Positions 26,547-35,388 of a stretch of DNA of 64,000 nucleotides are shown here, piece after piece. The translations under genes and the position numbers were made by a program. Each line of letters begins with the position of its first letter. The stretch's first letter is position 1. The notes beneath the pieces were generated by a model, which saw only the letters and a program-made list of their open reading frames with translations, did no database searches and was not told the DNA's origin. The DNA comes from Devosia sp. (GTDB lineage: Bacteria; Pseudomonadota; Alphaproteobacteria; Rhizobiales; Devosiaceae), in NCBI RefSeq assembly GCF_028290625.1, contig NZ_JAQGJM010000036.1, positions 1 to 64,000 on the forward strand, in the 5' to 3' direction.

Positions 26547-27281
26547 CTATCTTGTCTCGTCTGGCAAAACGTCACCGTCAACCGCGTGGCGGCCGGTGTC
26601 ATTTTCCCTCGGTTTGGCGCTGTAACGGGCCAGTCGCCTGGCTTTTTCGAGCGCCGCTTGGGCTGCCGCCCCTCTTATGAGCGCAGCATGTATCACATTT
26701 TCGAGCCCGAGTGCCAAACCCAATTGCTCACTGGAGAGCATTTCGAAATGAGGTATCTCGAATCCTACTTTTTCGTCTTCCCGCGCCGCATGGTGGAGGG
26801 CTTTTAAGGGCCCCGTCATCTTGCTGCGCCCATCGGGGGAGGCGTCGCTTGCGGTGATCAGGGCGATCAGATCGCCCTTTTCCAGCAAGGCACGCACCTT
26901 GGTCGCCCCGAAGGTGAACTGACCGGCCTTGCGGGCCATGCCCAGCGCCGCAAACAGGCGCTGTTCCAGCCGCAAGTAAGTCAGTCCCGGCAGGTCGTCG
27001 GGCAGAGTGACCTCTTGCTTGAGGCTCCGTCCGAACACTTTCTTCTTCACCGCCTCCGCCACGGCGTCGCGGCTGAGCGTGATCCACACGCCCCGCCCTT
27101 CGGCCTTGGCCTCGGTATCGGGCACCAGCACCCCGTCGGGGCCGAGCACGAAGCGGATCAGCTCCGGGATCGGCAATTCCGCCCGGGTGAGGGCGCATAG
27201 CCGCGTCGTATCCTGGCGCCGACCCACCGGGCGGCCCTCGTCAACGTCCGCGTCAGACGGATTCTTCTGCAACCTCGCCAA
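26547..27281 (-). CDS. RNA-binding protein with YlxR (DUF448) and L7Ae-like domains
   Basis: A protein of up to 244 residues. The N-terminal YlxR domain has TRLCALTRAELPIPELIRFVLGPDG-type sequence (about residues 25-95); a ribosomal L7Ae-like domain follows (FAALGMARKAGQFTFGATKVRALL, about 110-200). Such fused proteins occur between nusA and infB in Hyphomicrobiales and are thought to bind RNA. The start is probably TTG 27281, overlapping the nusA end by 29 nt, with GAGGAA about 10 nt upstream; a GTG at 27227 is the alternative. Confidence 0.88.
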   Translation of the reverse strand: MARLQKNPSDADVDEGRPVGRRQDTTRLCALTRAELPIPELIRFVLGPDGVLVPDTEAKAEGRGVWITLSRDAVAEAVKKKVFGRSLKQEVTLPDDLPGLTYLRLEQRLFAALGMARKAGQFTFGATKVRALLEKGDLIALITASDASPDGRSKMTGPLKALHHAAREDEKVGFEIPHFEMLSSEQLGLALGLENVIHAALIRGAAAQAALEKARRLARYSAKPRENDTGRHAVDGDVLPDETR

Positions 27282-28848
27282 CTTCCTCGACGGGCTCGGC
27301 GTCGGCTTCGATCCAGCCGGCTTTGATGCGGGCCTGCATGATCATGTCTTCGGCTTCTTCGCGAGAGACCGGGAAGTCCTTGAAGGTGCCTTCAAAGCGC
27401 TTGGTCTCGCCGTCCTTGCGTTCACTCCAGCCGACGAGATCGTCAGCGGCGCAACCGGCAAAGTCGTCGACGGTGCGGATCTCTTCCTTGCCGAGAGCCA
27501 CCAGCATGGCGGCGGTCAGCCCGTTGATCTCATAAAGCTCGTCCGCAACGCCCAGCTTGACGCGCTCTTCATCATGCGCCCGGTCGATGGCCGCAAGATA
27601 TTCGGTGGCGCGGTTCTGGATTTCGCCAGCGGTTTCTTCGTCGAAACCCTCGATGGTGGCGATTTCATTGACGTCGATATAGGCCAGTTCCTCGACCGAG
27701 GAGAAGCCTTCGGAAGCCAAGAGTTGGGCAACCATCTCGTCAACGTCAAGGGCGGAGATGAACAAAGTCGAGCGTTCGGTGAATTCCTTCTGGCGCCGTT
27801 CGCTCTCTTCCTGCTCGGTGAGGATGTCGATATCCCAGCCGATCAGCTGCGAAGCGAGACGCACGTTCTGGCCGCGGCGGCCAATGGCCAGCGACAGCTG
27901 TTCGTCGGGAACCACGACTTCGATGCGCTCAGCCTGCTCGTCGAGCACCACCTTGGCCACATCGGCCGGCTGCAAAGCCGAAACCACGAGGTCCGCAATG
28001 GTGTCGGTCCACGGAATGATGTCGATCTTTTCGCCCTGCAGTTCGGCGACGACCGCCTGCACGCGGCTACCACGCATACCCACGCAAGCGCCGACCGGAT
28101 CGATCGACGAGTCGGAGGAGGTCACGGCGATCTTGGCGCGCGAACCCGGATCGCGGGCGATCGAGCGGATGGTGATGATGCCATCGTAGATCTCGGGCAC
28201 TTCCTGCATGAACAGTTTTGCCATGAACTGCGGATGGGTGCGGCTCAGGAAAATCTGCGGCCCGCGCTGTTCGCGGCGCACGTCATACACATAGGCCCGG
28301 ACGCGATCGCCATAGCGGAACATTTCGCGCGGGATCAACTCGTCGCGGCGGATGATGGCTTCGCCACGACCCAGGTCGACGATCACATTGCCATATTCGA
28401 CGCGCTTGACGGTGCCGTTGACGATCTCGCCGATGCGGTTGAAATATTCGTCATACATGCGCTCGCGTTCGGCATCGCGCACCTTCTGCACGATCACCTG
28501 CTTGGCCGACTGGGCCGCAATGCGGCCGAATTCCATCGGCGGCAGCGGCTCGGTCAAAAAGTCGCCGACCTTGGCGGTCGGGTTCTTGGGCAGGGCATCC
28601 TTGAGCGATACCTGGCGGTTGTTCTCTTCGACCGTCTCGACGATTTCCAGCAGGCGCCACATGCGGGTTTCGCCCGAGCGCGGGTTGATCTCGACCTTGA
28701 TTTCGGTTTCGGCGCCGTAGCGGCCCTTGGCGGCCTTTTCCATCGCGTCCTGCATGGCTTCGATCACCACCATGCGGTCGATCGATTTCTCGCGGGCAAC
28801 GGCATCTGCGATCTGCAGCAGTTCCAGTCGGTTCGCGCTAACGGCCAT
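27253..28848 (-). CDS. nusA: Transcription termination/antitermination factor NusA
   Basis: A 531-residue NusA with an N-terminal RNA polymerase-binding domain (VAREKSIDRMVVIEAMQDAM), an S1 domain (IGEIVNGTVKRVEYGNVIVD), and two KH domains (near DPVGACVGMRGSRVQAVVAE and LSLAIGRRGQNVRLASQLIG). C-terminal helix-hairpin-helix repeats of the alphaproteobacterial type and an acidic tail complete it. Its ATG overlaps the rimP stop by one base (TAATG), so the two are coupled. It pauses, terminates or antiterminates transcription. Confidence 0.98.
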   Translation of the reverse strand: MAVSANRLELLQIADAVAREKSIDRMVVIEAMQDAMEKAAKGRYGAETEIKVEINPRSGETRMWRLLEIVETVEENNRQVSLKDALPKNPTAKVGDFLTEPLPPMEFGRIAAQSAKQVIVQKVRDAERERMYDEYFNRIGEIVNGTVKRVEYGNVIVDLGRGEAIIRRDELIPREMFRYGDRVRAYVYDVRREQRGPQIFLSRTHPQFMAKLFMQEVPEIYDGIITIRSIARDPGSRAKIAVTSSDSSIDPVGACVGMRGSRVQAVVAELQGEKIDIIPWTDTIADLVVSALQPADVAKVVLDEQAERIEVVVPDEQLSLAIGRRGQNVRLASQLIGWDIDILTEQEESERRQKEFTERSTLFISALDVDEMVAQLLASEGFSSVEELAYIDVNEIATIEGFDEETAGEIQNRATEYLAAIDRAHDEERVKLGVADELYEINGLTAAMLVALGKEEIRTVDDFAGCAADDLVGWSERKDGETKRFEGTFKDFPVSREEAEDMIMQARIKAGWIEADAEPVEEVGEVAEESV

Positions 28849-29468
28849 TAGTTCAACTCCTCGGAGGTCGGTTCGTCCGTATCGGTAATTTCGATCGTTT
28901 CGGTTTCGTCGTCGTCAATCGGGTGAGCTTCCTGATCGATGCGCGCCTTTTCCATCAGGGCATCGGTCATCACCAGTTTAGCTTCGGCCAACAGGCTGAG
29001 GGACAACTTATGATCGGGATCGGTCCCGGCCGGTGCGTCGGGCACCGTGATGGTGAAGCTGTCGGCATCGGCAGCCTTGATTGTGCCGCGGAAGCGCTTG
29101 CGGCCATTGACCATGTCGCCCAGCTCGACCCGTGCCTCATGGCCGACATAGGCGATAAAATCGCGCGCCCGCACCAGCGGCCGGTCGATGCCGGGGGAGG
29201 AGACCTCGAGGTGATATTCGCGATCGATCGGATCTTCGACGTCCAGCGCCGGCGACACGTCCTTGCTCAGCTTTTCACAATCCACGATGGTGAAGCGCCC
29301 GGTCTCGTCTTCGGCCATGATCTGCAGCGTGCAGCCATTTTCCTGGGTGATCTTGATGCGCACCAGCGCATAGCCCAGCCCATTGGCCACCGGCTCGACA
29401 ATCGCCGCCACGCGGGCTTCGAGCCCGGTCTGCTTGATGTAACGCGGTTCGGTAAGGTTGAAGCTCAT
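28848..29468 (-). CDS. rimP: Ribosome maturation factor RimP
   Basis: A 206-residue RimP, which assists 30S subunit maturation. It shows the N-terminal domain (YALVRIKITQENGCTLQIMAED) and the C-terminal SH3-like domain (YHLEVSSPGIDRPLVRARDF, then FRGTIKAADADSF), with an acidic C-terminal tail rich in Glu and Asp. ATG 29468 has AAGGA 5 nt upstream and starts MSFNLTEPRYIKQTG; the longer frame runs into the leader hairpin. A terminator-like structure stands 13 nt before the start. Confidence 0.96.
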   Translation of the reverse strand: MSFNLTEPRYIKQTGLEARVAAIVEPVANGLGYALVRIKITQENGCTLQIMAEDETGRFTIVDCEKLSKDVSPALDVEDPIDREYHLEVSSPGIDRPLVRARDFIAYVGHEARVELGDMVNGRKRFRGTIKAADADSFTITVPDAPAGTDPDHKLSLSLLAEAKLVMTDALMEKARIDQEAHPIDDDETETIEITDTDEPTSEELN

Positions 29469-29480
29469 CGGTCCTTGGGT

Positions 29481-29515
29481 AATAAAAAAGAGCGGGGCCG
29501 GGAGGCTCCCACTCT
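29481..29515 (-). terminator. Terminator-like hairpin in the rimP leader
   Basis: On the minus strand AGAGTGGG pairs with CCCGCTCT (8 bp, one G-T wobble) around an 11-nt loop and is followed by TTTTTTATT, ending only 13 nt before the rimP ATG. The wobble pair would be an A-C mismatch on the plus strand, so the structure is strand-specific. It may act as an attenuator for rimP-nusA-infB. Confidence 0.7.
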
Positions 29516-29576
29516 GCAAACTTGCTGAGATGTTGTGGTCTATATAGCGCCGAACGCGGAAAGCCGCAAGGGCGGG

Positions 29577-30242
29577 CTACTTCTCCCAGGTCACGCTCGA
29601 CACATCGGCGCCCAGCTCTTCCAGCGCGCCGCGCAGGTCCCTGACCATCGGATCGGGCCCGCACAGATAGAAGTTCTGTTGAAAGTCGGAGATGTGGCCG
29701 TTGAGGAAATCCACGTCGATCCGCTCCTGCAGCAGTTTGCTCTTGGGATCGCCGGTGACGGTCCACAGCGTTTCCAGCCCATCCATCGCCTCGAACTCAT
29801 CGCGCAGGATGATGTCCTTCTCGGTTTGGTTGGAGACAATCAGCCGATTGCCCTTGAGCCCGCCCTTGGCCTTGAGGCTGCGCAGGATGGCGATGAACGG
29901 CGTCACGCCCGCGCCGCCGGCAATAAAAGTGCCGACCCCCTTATATTGAATGGTGCCCCACACATCGCGCAGCAGCAGGCTGTCGCCGGCTTCCAGACCC
30001 CACAGCGCATTGGTAACGCCCGGATGGTCGCGGTAGCTCTTGATGGTGAACTCCAGCGTGGGCTCATCTTGCAGGCTCGTGAAGGTGAACGGCCGCTTCT
30101 CGTCGCGCCAGTCATCCTTGTCGATACTGACTTCGGTGGCCTGCCCAGGGCCGAAATGAAAATTTTTCGGCTTTTCGACACGATAGTGTCGCACATTATG
30201 AGTGACCATTTCGGTCTTCAAAATCTTGACGCTGGTGGGCAT
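29577..30242 (-). CDS. FAD/NAD(P)H-dependent oxidoreductase (ferredoxin reductase-like)
   Basis: A 221-residue FNR-superfamily protein. The FAD-binding motif is KRPFTFTS (about residues 47-54, RxYS/T type), the phosphate-binding segment is TFIAGGAGVTPFIAILR, and the C-terminus carries NFYLCGPDPMV. There is no 2Fe-2S domain, so it needs a separate electron partner; its physiological substrate is unknown. The ATG at 30242 has AAAGGAGA ideally placed. It is a single gene, divergent from a small secreted protein gene. Confidence 0.88.
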   Translation of the reverse strand: MPTSVKILKTEMVTHNVRHYRVEKPKNFHFGPGQATEVSIDKDDWRDEKRPFTFTSLQDEPTLEFTIKSYRDHPGVTNALWGLEAGDSLLLRDVWGTIQYKGVGTFIAGGAGVTPFIAILRSLKAKGGLKGNRLIVSNQTEKDIILRDEFEAMDGLETLWTVTGDPKSKLLQERIDVDFLNGHISDFQQNFYLCGPDPMVRDLRGALEELGADVSSVTWEK

Positions 30243-30347
30243 GGCGGTCTCCTTTGAGGGGATACGCGGGGACCTTGAATTGGTTCCAGCCCCCCTCAAA
30301 GCCCCGGCCCGCAATCCGTCACTTCCATGATACGCAGTGTCTTGCGG

Positions 30348-30360
30348 GATACCGGGTATC
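30348..30360. promoter_or_regulatory. Palindrome upstream of the reductase gene
   Basis: GATACCGGGTATC is a perfect 6-bp palindrome with a 1-nt centre, about 105 nt upstream of the reductase start. It could be an operator in this divergent 257-nt intergenic region. Confidence 0.35.
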
Positions 30361-30399
30361 TCCACAACGCCTTGATTTCTTTATGAAAACCATCGGTAT

Positions 30400-30417
30400 C
30401 TTGACGCAAACGTCAAG
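30400..30417. promoter_or_regulatory. Perfect inverted repeat CTTGACG-N4-CGTCAAG
   Basis: CTTGACGCAAACGTCAAG lies 83 nt upstream of the small secreted protein gene. It contains a -35-like TTGACG, so a bound regulator would compete with RNA polymerase. The binding protein is unknown. Confidence 0.5.
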
Positions 30418-30499
30418 GGCAGATTCCATGAATCTTTGATCTTGCGAGGGGCCAGACCCACGATCATCTACGGTGTGTTCAAACGAAAGGAACACTAAA

Positions 30500-30778
30500 A
30501 TGATCAAGTCCGCAATCATCGCTCTCGTCGCCGTTGCTGCCATGGGCAGCGTCGCTGCTCCCGCTTTCGCCGAAACCGGGACTACCAATGAGTCCAATCA
30601 TGCCGATGGCAATTACCTGAATACCGACGCCGTCCTGGCCCGCCTGCATGAGCAGGGCGTCAACGCCACTTCGGTCGAACATTGGGGCACGCTGCTTCGC
30701 GCCTTCGTGGTCCAGGCCGACGGCAGCAAGGTATCGCAGCTGTTTACGCCTGATACCCTCAAGCCCGTTACGCTCTAA
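30500..30778 (+). CDS. Small exported protein of unknown function
   Basis: A 92-residue protein with a Sec signal peptide (MIKSAIIALVAVAAMGSVAA, cleavage probably after AFA near residue 24). The mature part is about 68 residues: TGTTNESNHADGNYLNTDAV followed by a helical LARLHEQGVNATSVEHWGTL and a strand FVVQADGSKVSQLF. I do not recognise a family beyond small periplasmic proteins of this type. AAAGGAACACTAAA precedes ATG 30500. A perfect inverted repeat lies upstream in the divergent region. Confidence 0.8.
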   Translation: MIKSAIIALVAVAAMGSVAAPAFAETGTTNESNHADGNYLNTDAVLARLHEQGVNATSVEHWGTLLRAFVVQADGSKVSQLFTPDTLKPVTL

Positions 30779-30805
30779 GCTTCGGACATAGCGTCAACCA
30801 CGCGT

Positions 30806-30868
30806 TGGAGCGTCCGCGCTCCACACTGACTGACCGTCCAGGCGCCGCCGGCTTTGTCCGACGGCGCC
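30806..30868. terminator. Two hairpins between convergent genes
   Basis: TGGAGCG-TCCG-CGCTCCA (30806-30823) and GGCGCCG...CGGCGCC (30841-30868) lie between the stops of the small exported protein and the HxlR gene. Neither has a T tract, so termination is only inferred. Confidence 0.4.
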
Positions 30869-30888
30869 GGAACGGGAAGGTCGAAAAT

Positions 30889-31281
30889 TCAGTCGTGATG
30901 GCTGCTGATCAGGCGGATGACCGCCCCTTCGCCGGCCGCATCGAATCGCTCGCGGGCGGCCTCCACCGACCTGCGGTGCTGAATGGCGAACTGCCGCCAG
31001 CTATCGGCCAGATCCAGCAGGTGATGGCCCAAATCCGTCAGCTCATAATCCACCCGCGGTGGAATGGTGGGGAACAGGGTGCGCGAGATGAACCCGTCGC
31101 GCTCCAGATCGCGCAGTGTCGCGGTGAGGGTTTTCTGCGAAATGCCCCCAATATCGCGGCGCAATTCATTGAAGCGTCGCTTGTCGGTGCGCAGTCGCGT
31201 GATCACGATCAGTGTCCATTTGCCCGGTTTGACCACCAGCATTTCGTCTGGTTCGTTGGGGTCGAGAGCATAGTGGGACAT
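30889..31281 (-). CDS. HxlR-family transcriptional regulator
   Basis: A 130-residue winged-helix protein. The HxlR signature is GKWTLIVITRLRTDKRRFNELRRDI followed by ISQKTLTATLRDLERDGFISR and the wing VDYELTDLGHHLL (about residues 20-95; segments abbreviated). The cysteine usual at the domain start in redox-sensing members is absent, so any effector would not act through that residue. The start ATG at 31281 fits the family. It is convergent with the small exported protein gene and is not obviously paired with its target. Confidence 0.9.
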   Translation of the reverse strand: MSHYALDPNEPDEMLVVKPGKWTLIVITRLRTDKRRFNELRRDIGGISQKTLTATLRDLERDGFISRTLFPTIPPRVDYELTDLGHHLLDLADSWRQFAIQHRRSVEAARERFDAAGEGAVIRLISSHHD

Positions 31282-31394
31282 GGCGGCCTCGTCGTCTGTT
31301 AACCCCGATATGGGTCATTGCCCGCCGGCTTCCAGAGCCAGGGGGAATTAAACTTTGACAAGAGGGCGGTAACACTGCGTTCGACGTTTAGGGG

Positions 31395-32099
31395 TTAACG
31401 TCGCGTAAACGTGAAATAAAAGCTCACCATCCGCCCTTCGCGCCGGGCCTTTTGCTCGTAGCGCGTGGCCTGCCAGCCGGGATAAGGCTGGTGCCAATCC
31501 CCCGCCTGCCCGGGCTCGAAGCTGAAGTCCGGCGCCCGCAAGATATGAGCCAGCGTCCAGTTGGCGTAGTCCTCGATATCGCTGGCAAAGTGGAATGCGC
31601 CGCCGGGCCGGATCACCCGCGCCAGCTCGGCCAGAGTTGTCGGCGAGACGAAGCGCCGCTTGTGATGGCGCGTCTTGGGCCAGGGATCGGGATAGAGCAG
31701 GTAGACCTCGTTGAGGCTCGCATCGGGCAGCGCCATCAGCAGCTTGAGGGCATCATCGGTATAGAGCCGGACATTGCCCAGGCCCTGCGCATTGATCGCC
31801 TGCACCATCTTGCCGATGCCGCCGGTGAACACTTCACACCCGATATAGCCGGTTGCAGGATGGCGAGATGCCTCCAGCGCCAGATGCTCGCCGCCCCCAT
31901 AGCCGATCTCGACGATGATTTTTTCGGCGTCGGGAAACAGCGTTTTGGGATCGAGCTTCCCGTCGAGCTTGATTTCGAGCTCCGGCAGCGTGGCGTCGAA
32001 TTCGGCTTGCTGGCCGCCATGCAGCTTTTTGCCGGAGCGGCGGCCGAAAAAGGCACGCGGTTCGCCCGAGCGGGTCTTGGGGAGTTCGTGGTCGGTCAT
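31395..32099 (-). CDS. trmB: tRNA (guanine-N7-)-methyltransferase TrmB
   Basis: A 234-residue TrmB, which forms m7G46 in tRNA. The SAM-binding motif is IIVEIGYGGGEHLALEA and the family hallmark YLLYPDPWPKTRHHKRRF follows. ATG 32099 is preceded by GGAG with 7-nt spacing; an earlier in-frame GTG lies inside the palindromic repeat upstream and is not used. It follows metK on the same strand, separated by repeat A2. Confidence 0.97.
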   Translation of the reverse strand: MTDHELPKTRSGEPRAFFGRRSGKKLHGGQQAEFDATLPELEIKLDGKLDPKTLFPDAEKIIVEIGYGGGEHLALEASRHPATGYIGCEVFTGGIGKMVQAINAQGLGNVRLYTDDALKLLMALPDASLNEVYLLYPDPWPKTRHHKRRFVSPTTLAELARVIRPGGAFHFASDIEDYANWTLAHILRAPDFSFEPGQAGDWHQPYPGWQATRYEQKARREGRMVSFYFTFTRR

Positions 32100-32115
32100 G
32101 GTGTGGCTCCATGGT

Positions 32116-32244
32116 GCCACGCCCCCGTGGTTCGAGGGTCGCTGCGCTCCCGCCTCACCATGAGGGCTGTTGAAGCACCGGGAATAAAGTAGCCCTCATG
32201 GTGAGGTGCGAGCTCTCGCGAGCCTCGAACCACGAGGGCGTGGC
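32116..32244. repeat. Dispersed 130-bp nested palindrome, copy A2
   Basis: The arms are GCCACGCCCCCGTGGTTCGA (left) and the complement closing CCACGAGGGCGTGGC (right), with the internal pairs CCTCACCATGAGG and CCTCATGGTGAGG. It lies between metK and trmB and its left end is 16 nt upstream of the trmB start. Confidence 0.92.
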
Positions 32245-32258
32245 AGTTTTGGCGCCGC

Positions 32259-33515
32259 TTACTTCACTGCAGCCTTGAGGGCGCTGACCAGGTCGGTCTT
32301 TTCCCAGGAGAACGAGCCATCGCGACCCGCCTTGCGACCGAAATGGCCATAGGCGGAGGTCTTGGCATAGATGGGCTTGTTGAGGTCGAGATGGGTGCGG
32401 ATGCCGCGCGGGGTCAGGTCCATGACCTTGCCCAGGGCGATTTCCAGCTTTTCCTCGTCCACGGTGCCAGTGCCATGCAGATCGACATAGATCGACAGCG
32501 GCTGCGCCACGCCGATGGCGTAGCTGAGCTGGATCGTGGCGCGATCGGCGAGACCCGCTGCGACCACGTTCTTGGCCAGGTAGCGGGCCGCATAGGCTGC
32601 CGAACGGTCGACCTTGGTGGGATCCTTGCCCGAAAACGCGCCGCCGCCATGCGGAGCCGCGCCACCATAGGTGTCCACGATGATCTTGCGGCCGGTGAGG
32701 CCCGCATCGCCATCGGGGCCGCCAACCACGAACTTGCCGGTCGGGTTGACGTGCCAGACGGTGTCCTTGGAAATCCAGCCTTCCGGCAGGGCCTCGCGGA
32801 TATAGGGTTCGACGATCTTGCGCACATCGGCCGAGGTCAGCGACGCATCGATATGCTGGGTCGACAGCACGATCTGCGTCACGCCGACCGGCTTGCCGTT
32901 TTCGTAGCGCACGGTGACCTGGCTCTTGGCATCGGGGCCGAGCACCTTGGCGGGGCCGGTGCCTTCCTTGCGGGCAATGGTCAGGATTTCGAGAATCTTG
33001 TGCGCGTAATAGATCGGCGCCGGCAGCAATTCGGGGGTCTCGCGGCTGGCATAGCCGAACATGATGCCCTGGTCGCCAGCGCCCACGTCCTTGTTGCCAT
33101 TCTCATCGACGCCCTGCGCGATATCGGCCGACTGGCCGTGCAGCAGCACGTCGATCTTGGCCGTCTTCCAGTGGAAACCGGCCTGCTCGTAGCCGATGGC
33201 GCGGATAGCCTTGCGGGCAGCAGACTTGAACTTGGATGGATTGACCACCGGATTGCCCGCCGCGTCATGCAGGATCTTGCCGTCCTTGTCCTTCTTCAGC
33301 AGCGTCTCGGGGACGCGCACTTCGCCCGCGATGACGACGCGGTTGGTGGTGGCGAGGGTTTCACAGGCGATGCGCACATTGGCCGGGTTCATCCCGGTTT
33401 TCTTGGCCTCGCGGAACACCAGATCGACGATCTCGTCGGAAATCCGGTCGCAGACCTTGTCGGGATGGCCTTCGGAAACCGATTCCGAAGTGAAGAGATA
33501 GGATGAACGGGCCAA
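32259..33515 (-). CDS. metK: S-adenosylmethionine synthetase
   Basis: This enzyme makes SAM from methionine and ATP. The protein begins LARSSYLFTSESVSEGHPDK (motif GHPDKVCDRISD near residue 14), and carries GAGDQGIMFGYA near 130 and GGGAFSGKDPTKVDRSAAY near 280. The first methionine-like codon in the family position is TTG 33515, with GGGGAA 7 nt upstream; this gives 418 residues. An in-frame GTG at 33578 would add 21 residues without similarity. It is followed by trmB across a palindromic repeat. Confidence 0.96.
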   Translation of the reverse strand: MARSSYLFTSESVSEGHPDKVCDRISDEIVDLVFREAKKTGMNPANVRIACETLATTNRVVIAGEVRVPETLLKKDKDGKILHDAAGNPVVNPSKFKSAARKAIRAIGYEQAGFHWKTAKIDVLLHGQSADIAQGVDENGNKDVGAGDQGIMFGYASRETPELLPAPIYYAHKILEILTIARKEGTGPAKVLGPDAKSQVTVRYENGKPVGVTQIVLSTQHIDASLTSADVRKIVEPYIREALPEGWISKDTVWHVNPTGKFVVGGPDGDAGLTGRKIIVDTYGGAAPHGGGAFSGKDPTKVDRSAAYAARYLAKNVVAAGLADRATIQLSYAIGVAQPLSIYVDLHGTGTVDEEKLEIALGKVMDLTPRGIRTHLDLNKPIYAKTSAYGHFGRKAGRDGSFSWEKTDLVSALKAAVK

Positions 33516-33681
33516 GGTGAAGTTCCCCAAAATGCCAAAAATGCCGAAAAACACGCTATTCTGCCGGGTTTGTGACACTTGGCCCGGTCCCGGTCAAGCG
33601 GGATATAAAGAAAGCTTGATATGTGTGATGGCTCGATCGGAGAAGAAAATGCCAGTGCCTAAGCGGCGGGCGAGCCTCTAC

Positions 33682-35286
33682 TCACCCCTTGCGCCGCCGC
33701 CCCCTCGCGGCCACGGCCGAAATCAGCAGCCCCAGCAACAGCGCCACCAGCAGTGGCCAATACCGCACTTGCGCAAACATCGTGCTGCCCAGCCGCTCGT
33801 GCGGGCTGATGTCGAGCACGGCCATTTCCTGCGGCGCCAGTTGGGCGGTGATGCGGCCGAACGGGTCGGTGGCAAAGGTCAGCCCGGAATTGGCGGCGCG
33901 GATCAGGCTCATGCCTTCCTCGACGGCGCGGAGCCTGGCGTGGTGCGCATGTTGGGCCGGTCCGATCGAGCCGTCGAACCAGGCGTCATTGGTGACGTTG
34001 AACAGATAGGCCGCACCCGCCGCATCGCCCAGATCGCCCGAGAACAGGATTTCGTAGCAGATCAGCGCCAGGAATGGGGGCGCGCCGGGCAGGCTCATCA
34101 GCCGCCGCTTGGCATCGCCATGGGCCCAGCCATTGGCGCCGGGCACGAACTGCTTGATGCCCAGCTTGGCGAAAAACTCCTGGAACGGCAAGAATTCGCC
34201 GAACGGCACCAGATGCGACTTGTCGTAGCTGGTGACCACTTCGCCATTGGTATCGATGGCCAAGATCGCATTGAACGGGGGCGCCTGGCTGCCATCGGGC
34301 TGGTATTGTTCGCGCGGCGCGCCAGCCAGCAGCGTCGTGGTCGGCGGCAACATGCGGGCAATCCGCGCCAGCGCGTCGGGATATTGGCTCAAAAAGAACG
34401 GCAAGGATGATTCGGGCCACACCAACTGGGTGATATCGGCCAGGCCCTTGTCCTCGGGGCCAGTCTGCATTTCCGAGAGCATCAGGAGTTTATCGATCAG
34501 CGCCACCGGATCGACATGGCTCCAGTCGGCATGATCATAGATCAGCGGCTGCACCAGCCGCATTGCCACGTCGGTGCGCTCGGGCGTTTCGGGTTCCCGC
34601 AGCCGGTTGAAGCCGTAGCCGAGCTGCGCCGCCAAAATCGCGATCGACAGGAAAAAAGGGAACAGGCGTCGGCTGAGCGTCCGGCCGTCGGCCGGCCAGA
34701 TCAGCGCCGGCGTCATCGCCAGCAGCGCCGCCAGCAGCGTCAGCCCATAGACGCCGATCACCGAGGCCAGCTGCATCAATTCGTCCGTGCCGGTCAGCGA
34801 ATAGCCCAGCAGATCGAACGGAAACCCGGTCAGCACATGGCCGCGCGCCCATTCGGCGATGGTTAGAAACGTCGCCAGCGTCACGATGCGCCAAGCCCCA
34901 TTGGACCAGAACAGGTGCGCCGCGGCGCTCGCCAGGCCCCAGAAAAACGCGATCAATGCCGCCAGCGCCAGGATGGCGAACGGCATCAGGGCAATCATCA
35001 TCCCGCCCTCGATGAAGAAGGCAGCGCCCAGCCAGTGGAAGGCGACGGTGAAATAGCCCCACCCAAAGGCGAAGCCGATATTGAAGGCCGGCCCGAACAC
35101 CAGCCGCCAACCACGCCGCCGCTCGGCGCCATCGAGGCACCAGACCCAGATCGGGAAGGTGATGAACAGGGCCGGCAAGATGAACCAGGGCGGGATCGAC
35201 AATGCCGCAATGGCGCCGGCGATCACCAGCAGCAGGAAACGCCGCCAGCCATGGCTGAGCATGGCGGTTTCGGCCAGCCAGGTCAT
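33682..35286 (-). CDS. lnt: Apolipoprotein N-acyltransferase
   Basis: Lnt adds the third acyl chain to lipoproteins in the inner membrane. The 534-residue protein has about seven N-terminal membrane segments and a C-terminal nitrilase-like domain. The Glu-Lys-Cys triad is visible in VWPESSLPFF (about residue 290), YDKSHLVPFGEF (about 353) and LICYEILFSG (about 408). A last hydrophobic segment lies near the C-terminus. The ATG at 35286 gives MTWLAETAM. It precedes metK and trmB on the same strand, an order common in this bacterial order. Confidence 0.96.
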   Translation of the reverse strand: MTWLAETAMLSHGWRRFLLLVIAGAIAALSIPPWFILPALFITFPIWVWCLDGAERRRGWRLVFGPAFNIGFAFGWGYFTVAFHWLGAAFFIEGGMMIALMPFAILALAALIAFFWGLASAAAHLFWSNGAWRIVTLATFLTIAEWARGHVLTGFPFDLLGYSLTGTDELMQLASVIGVYGLTLLAALLAMTPALIWPADGRTLSRRLFPFFLSIAILAAQLGYGFNRLREPETPERTDVAMRLVQPLIYDHADWSHVDPVALIDKLLMLSEMQTGPEDKGLADITQLVWPESSLPFFLSQYPDALARIARMLPPTTTLLAGAPREQYQPDGSQAPPFNAILAIDTNGEVVTSYDKSHLVPFGEFLPFQEFFAKLGIKQFVPGANGWAHGDAKRRLMSLPGAPPFLALICYEILFSGDLGDAAGAAYLFNVTNDAWFDGSIGPAQHAHHARLRAVEEGMSLIRAANSGLTFATDPFGRITAQLAPQEMAVLDISPHERLGSTMFAQVRYWPLLVALLLGLLISAVAARGRRRKG

Positions 35287-35388
35287 GGCGCGGAGGTCCG
35301 GGGCGAATCAGAATGCATAGGGGCAAAGTCGCTGCCGGGGGCAGGGGCGTCAAGGCGGGGTTGCGGCGGGTTGGTGGCTTCAGAGGGC

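Noticed and set aside
23741..26680. A 979-codon open frame antisense to infB
   Set aside because: It mirrors infB for its full length, has no recognisable domain, and is a typical shadow frame of GC-rich, strongly biased codons.
33516..33600. SAM-binding riboswitch before metK
   Set aside because: The leader is GC-poor with repeated GGCATTTT, but none of the SAM-I, SAM-II or SAM/SAH core sequences I know could be recognised.
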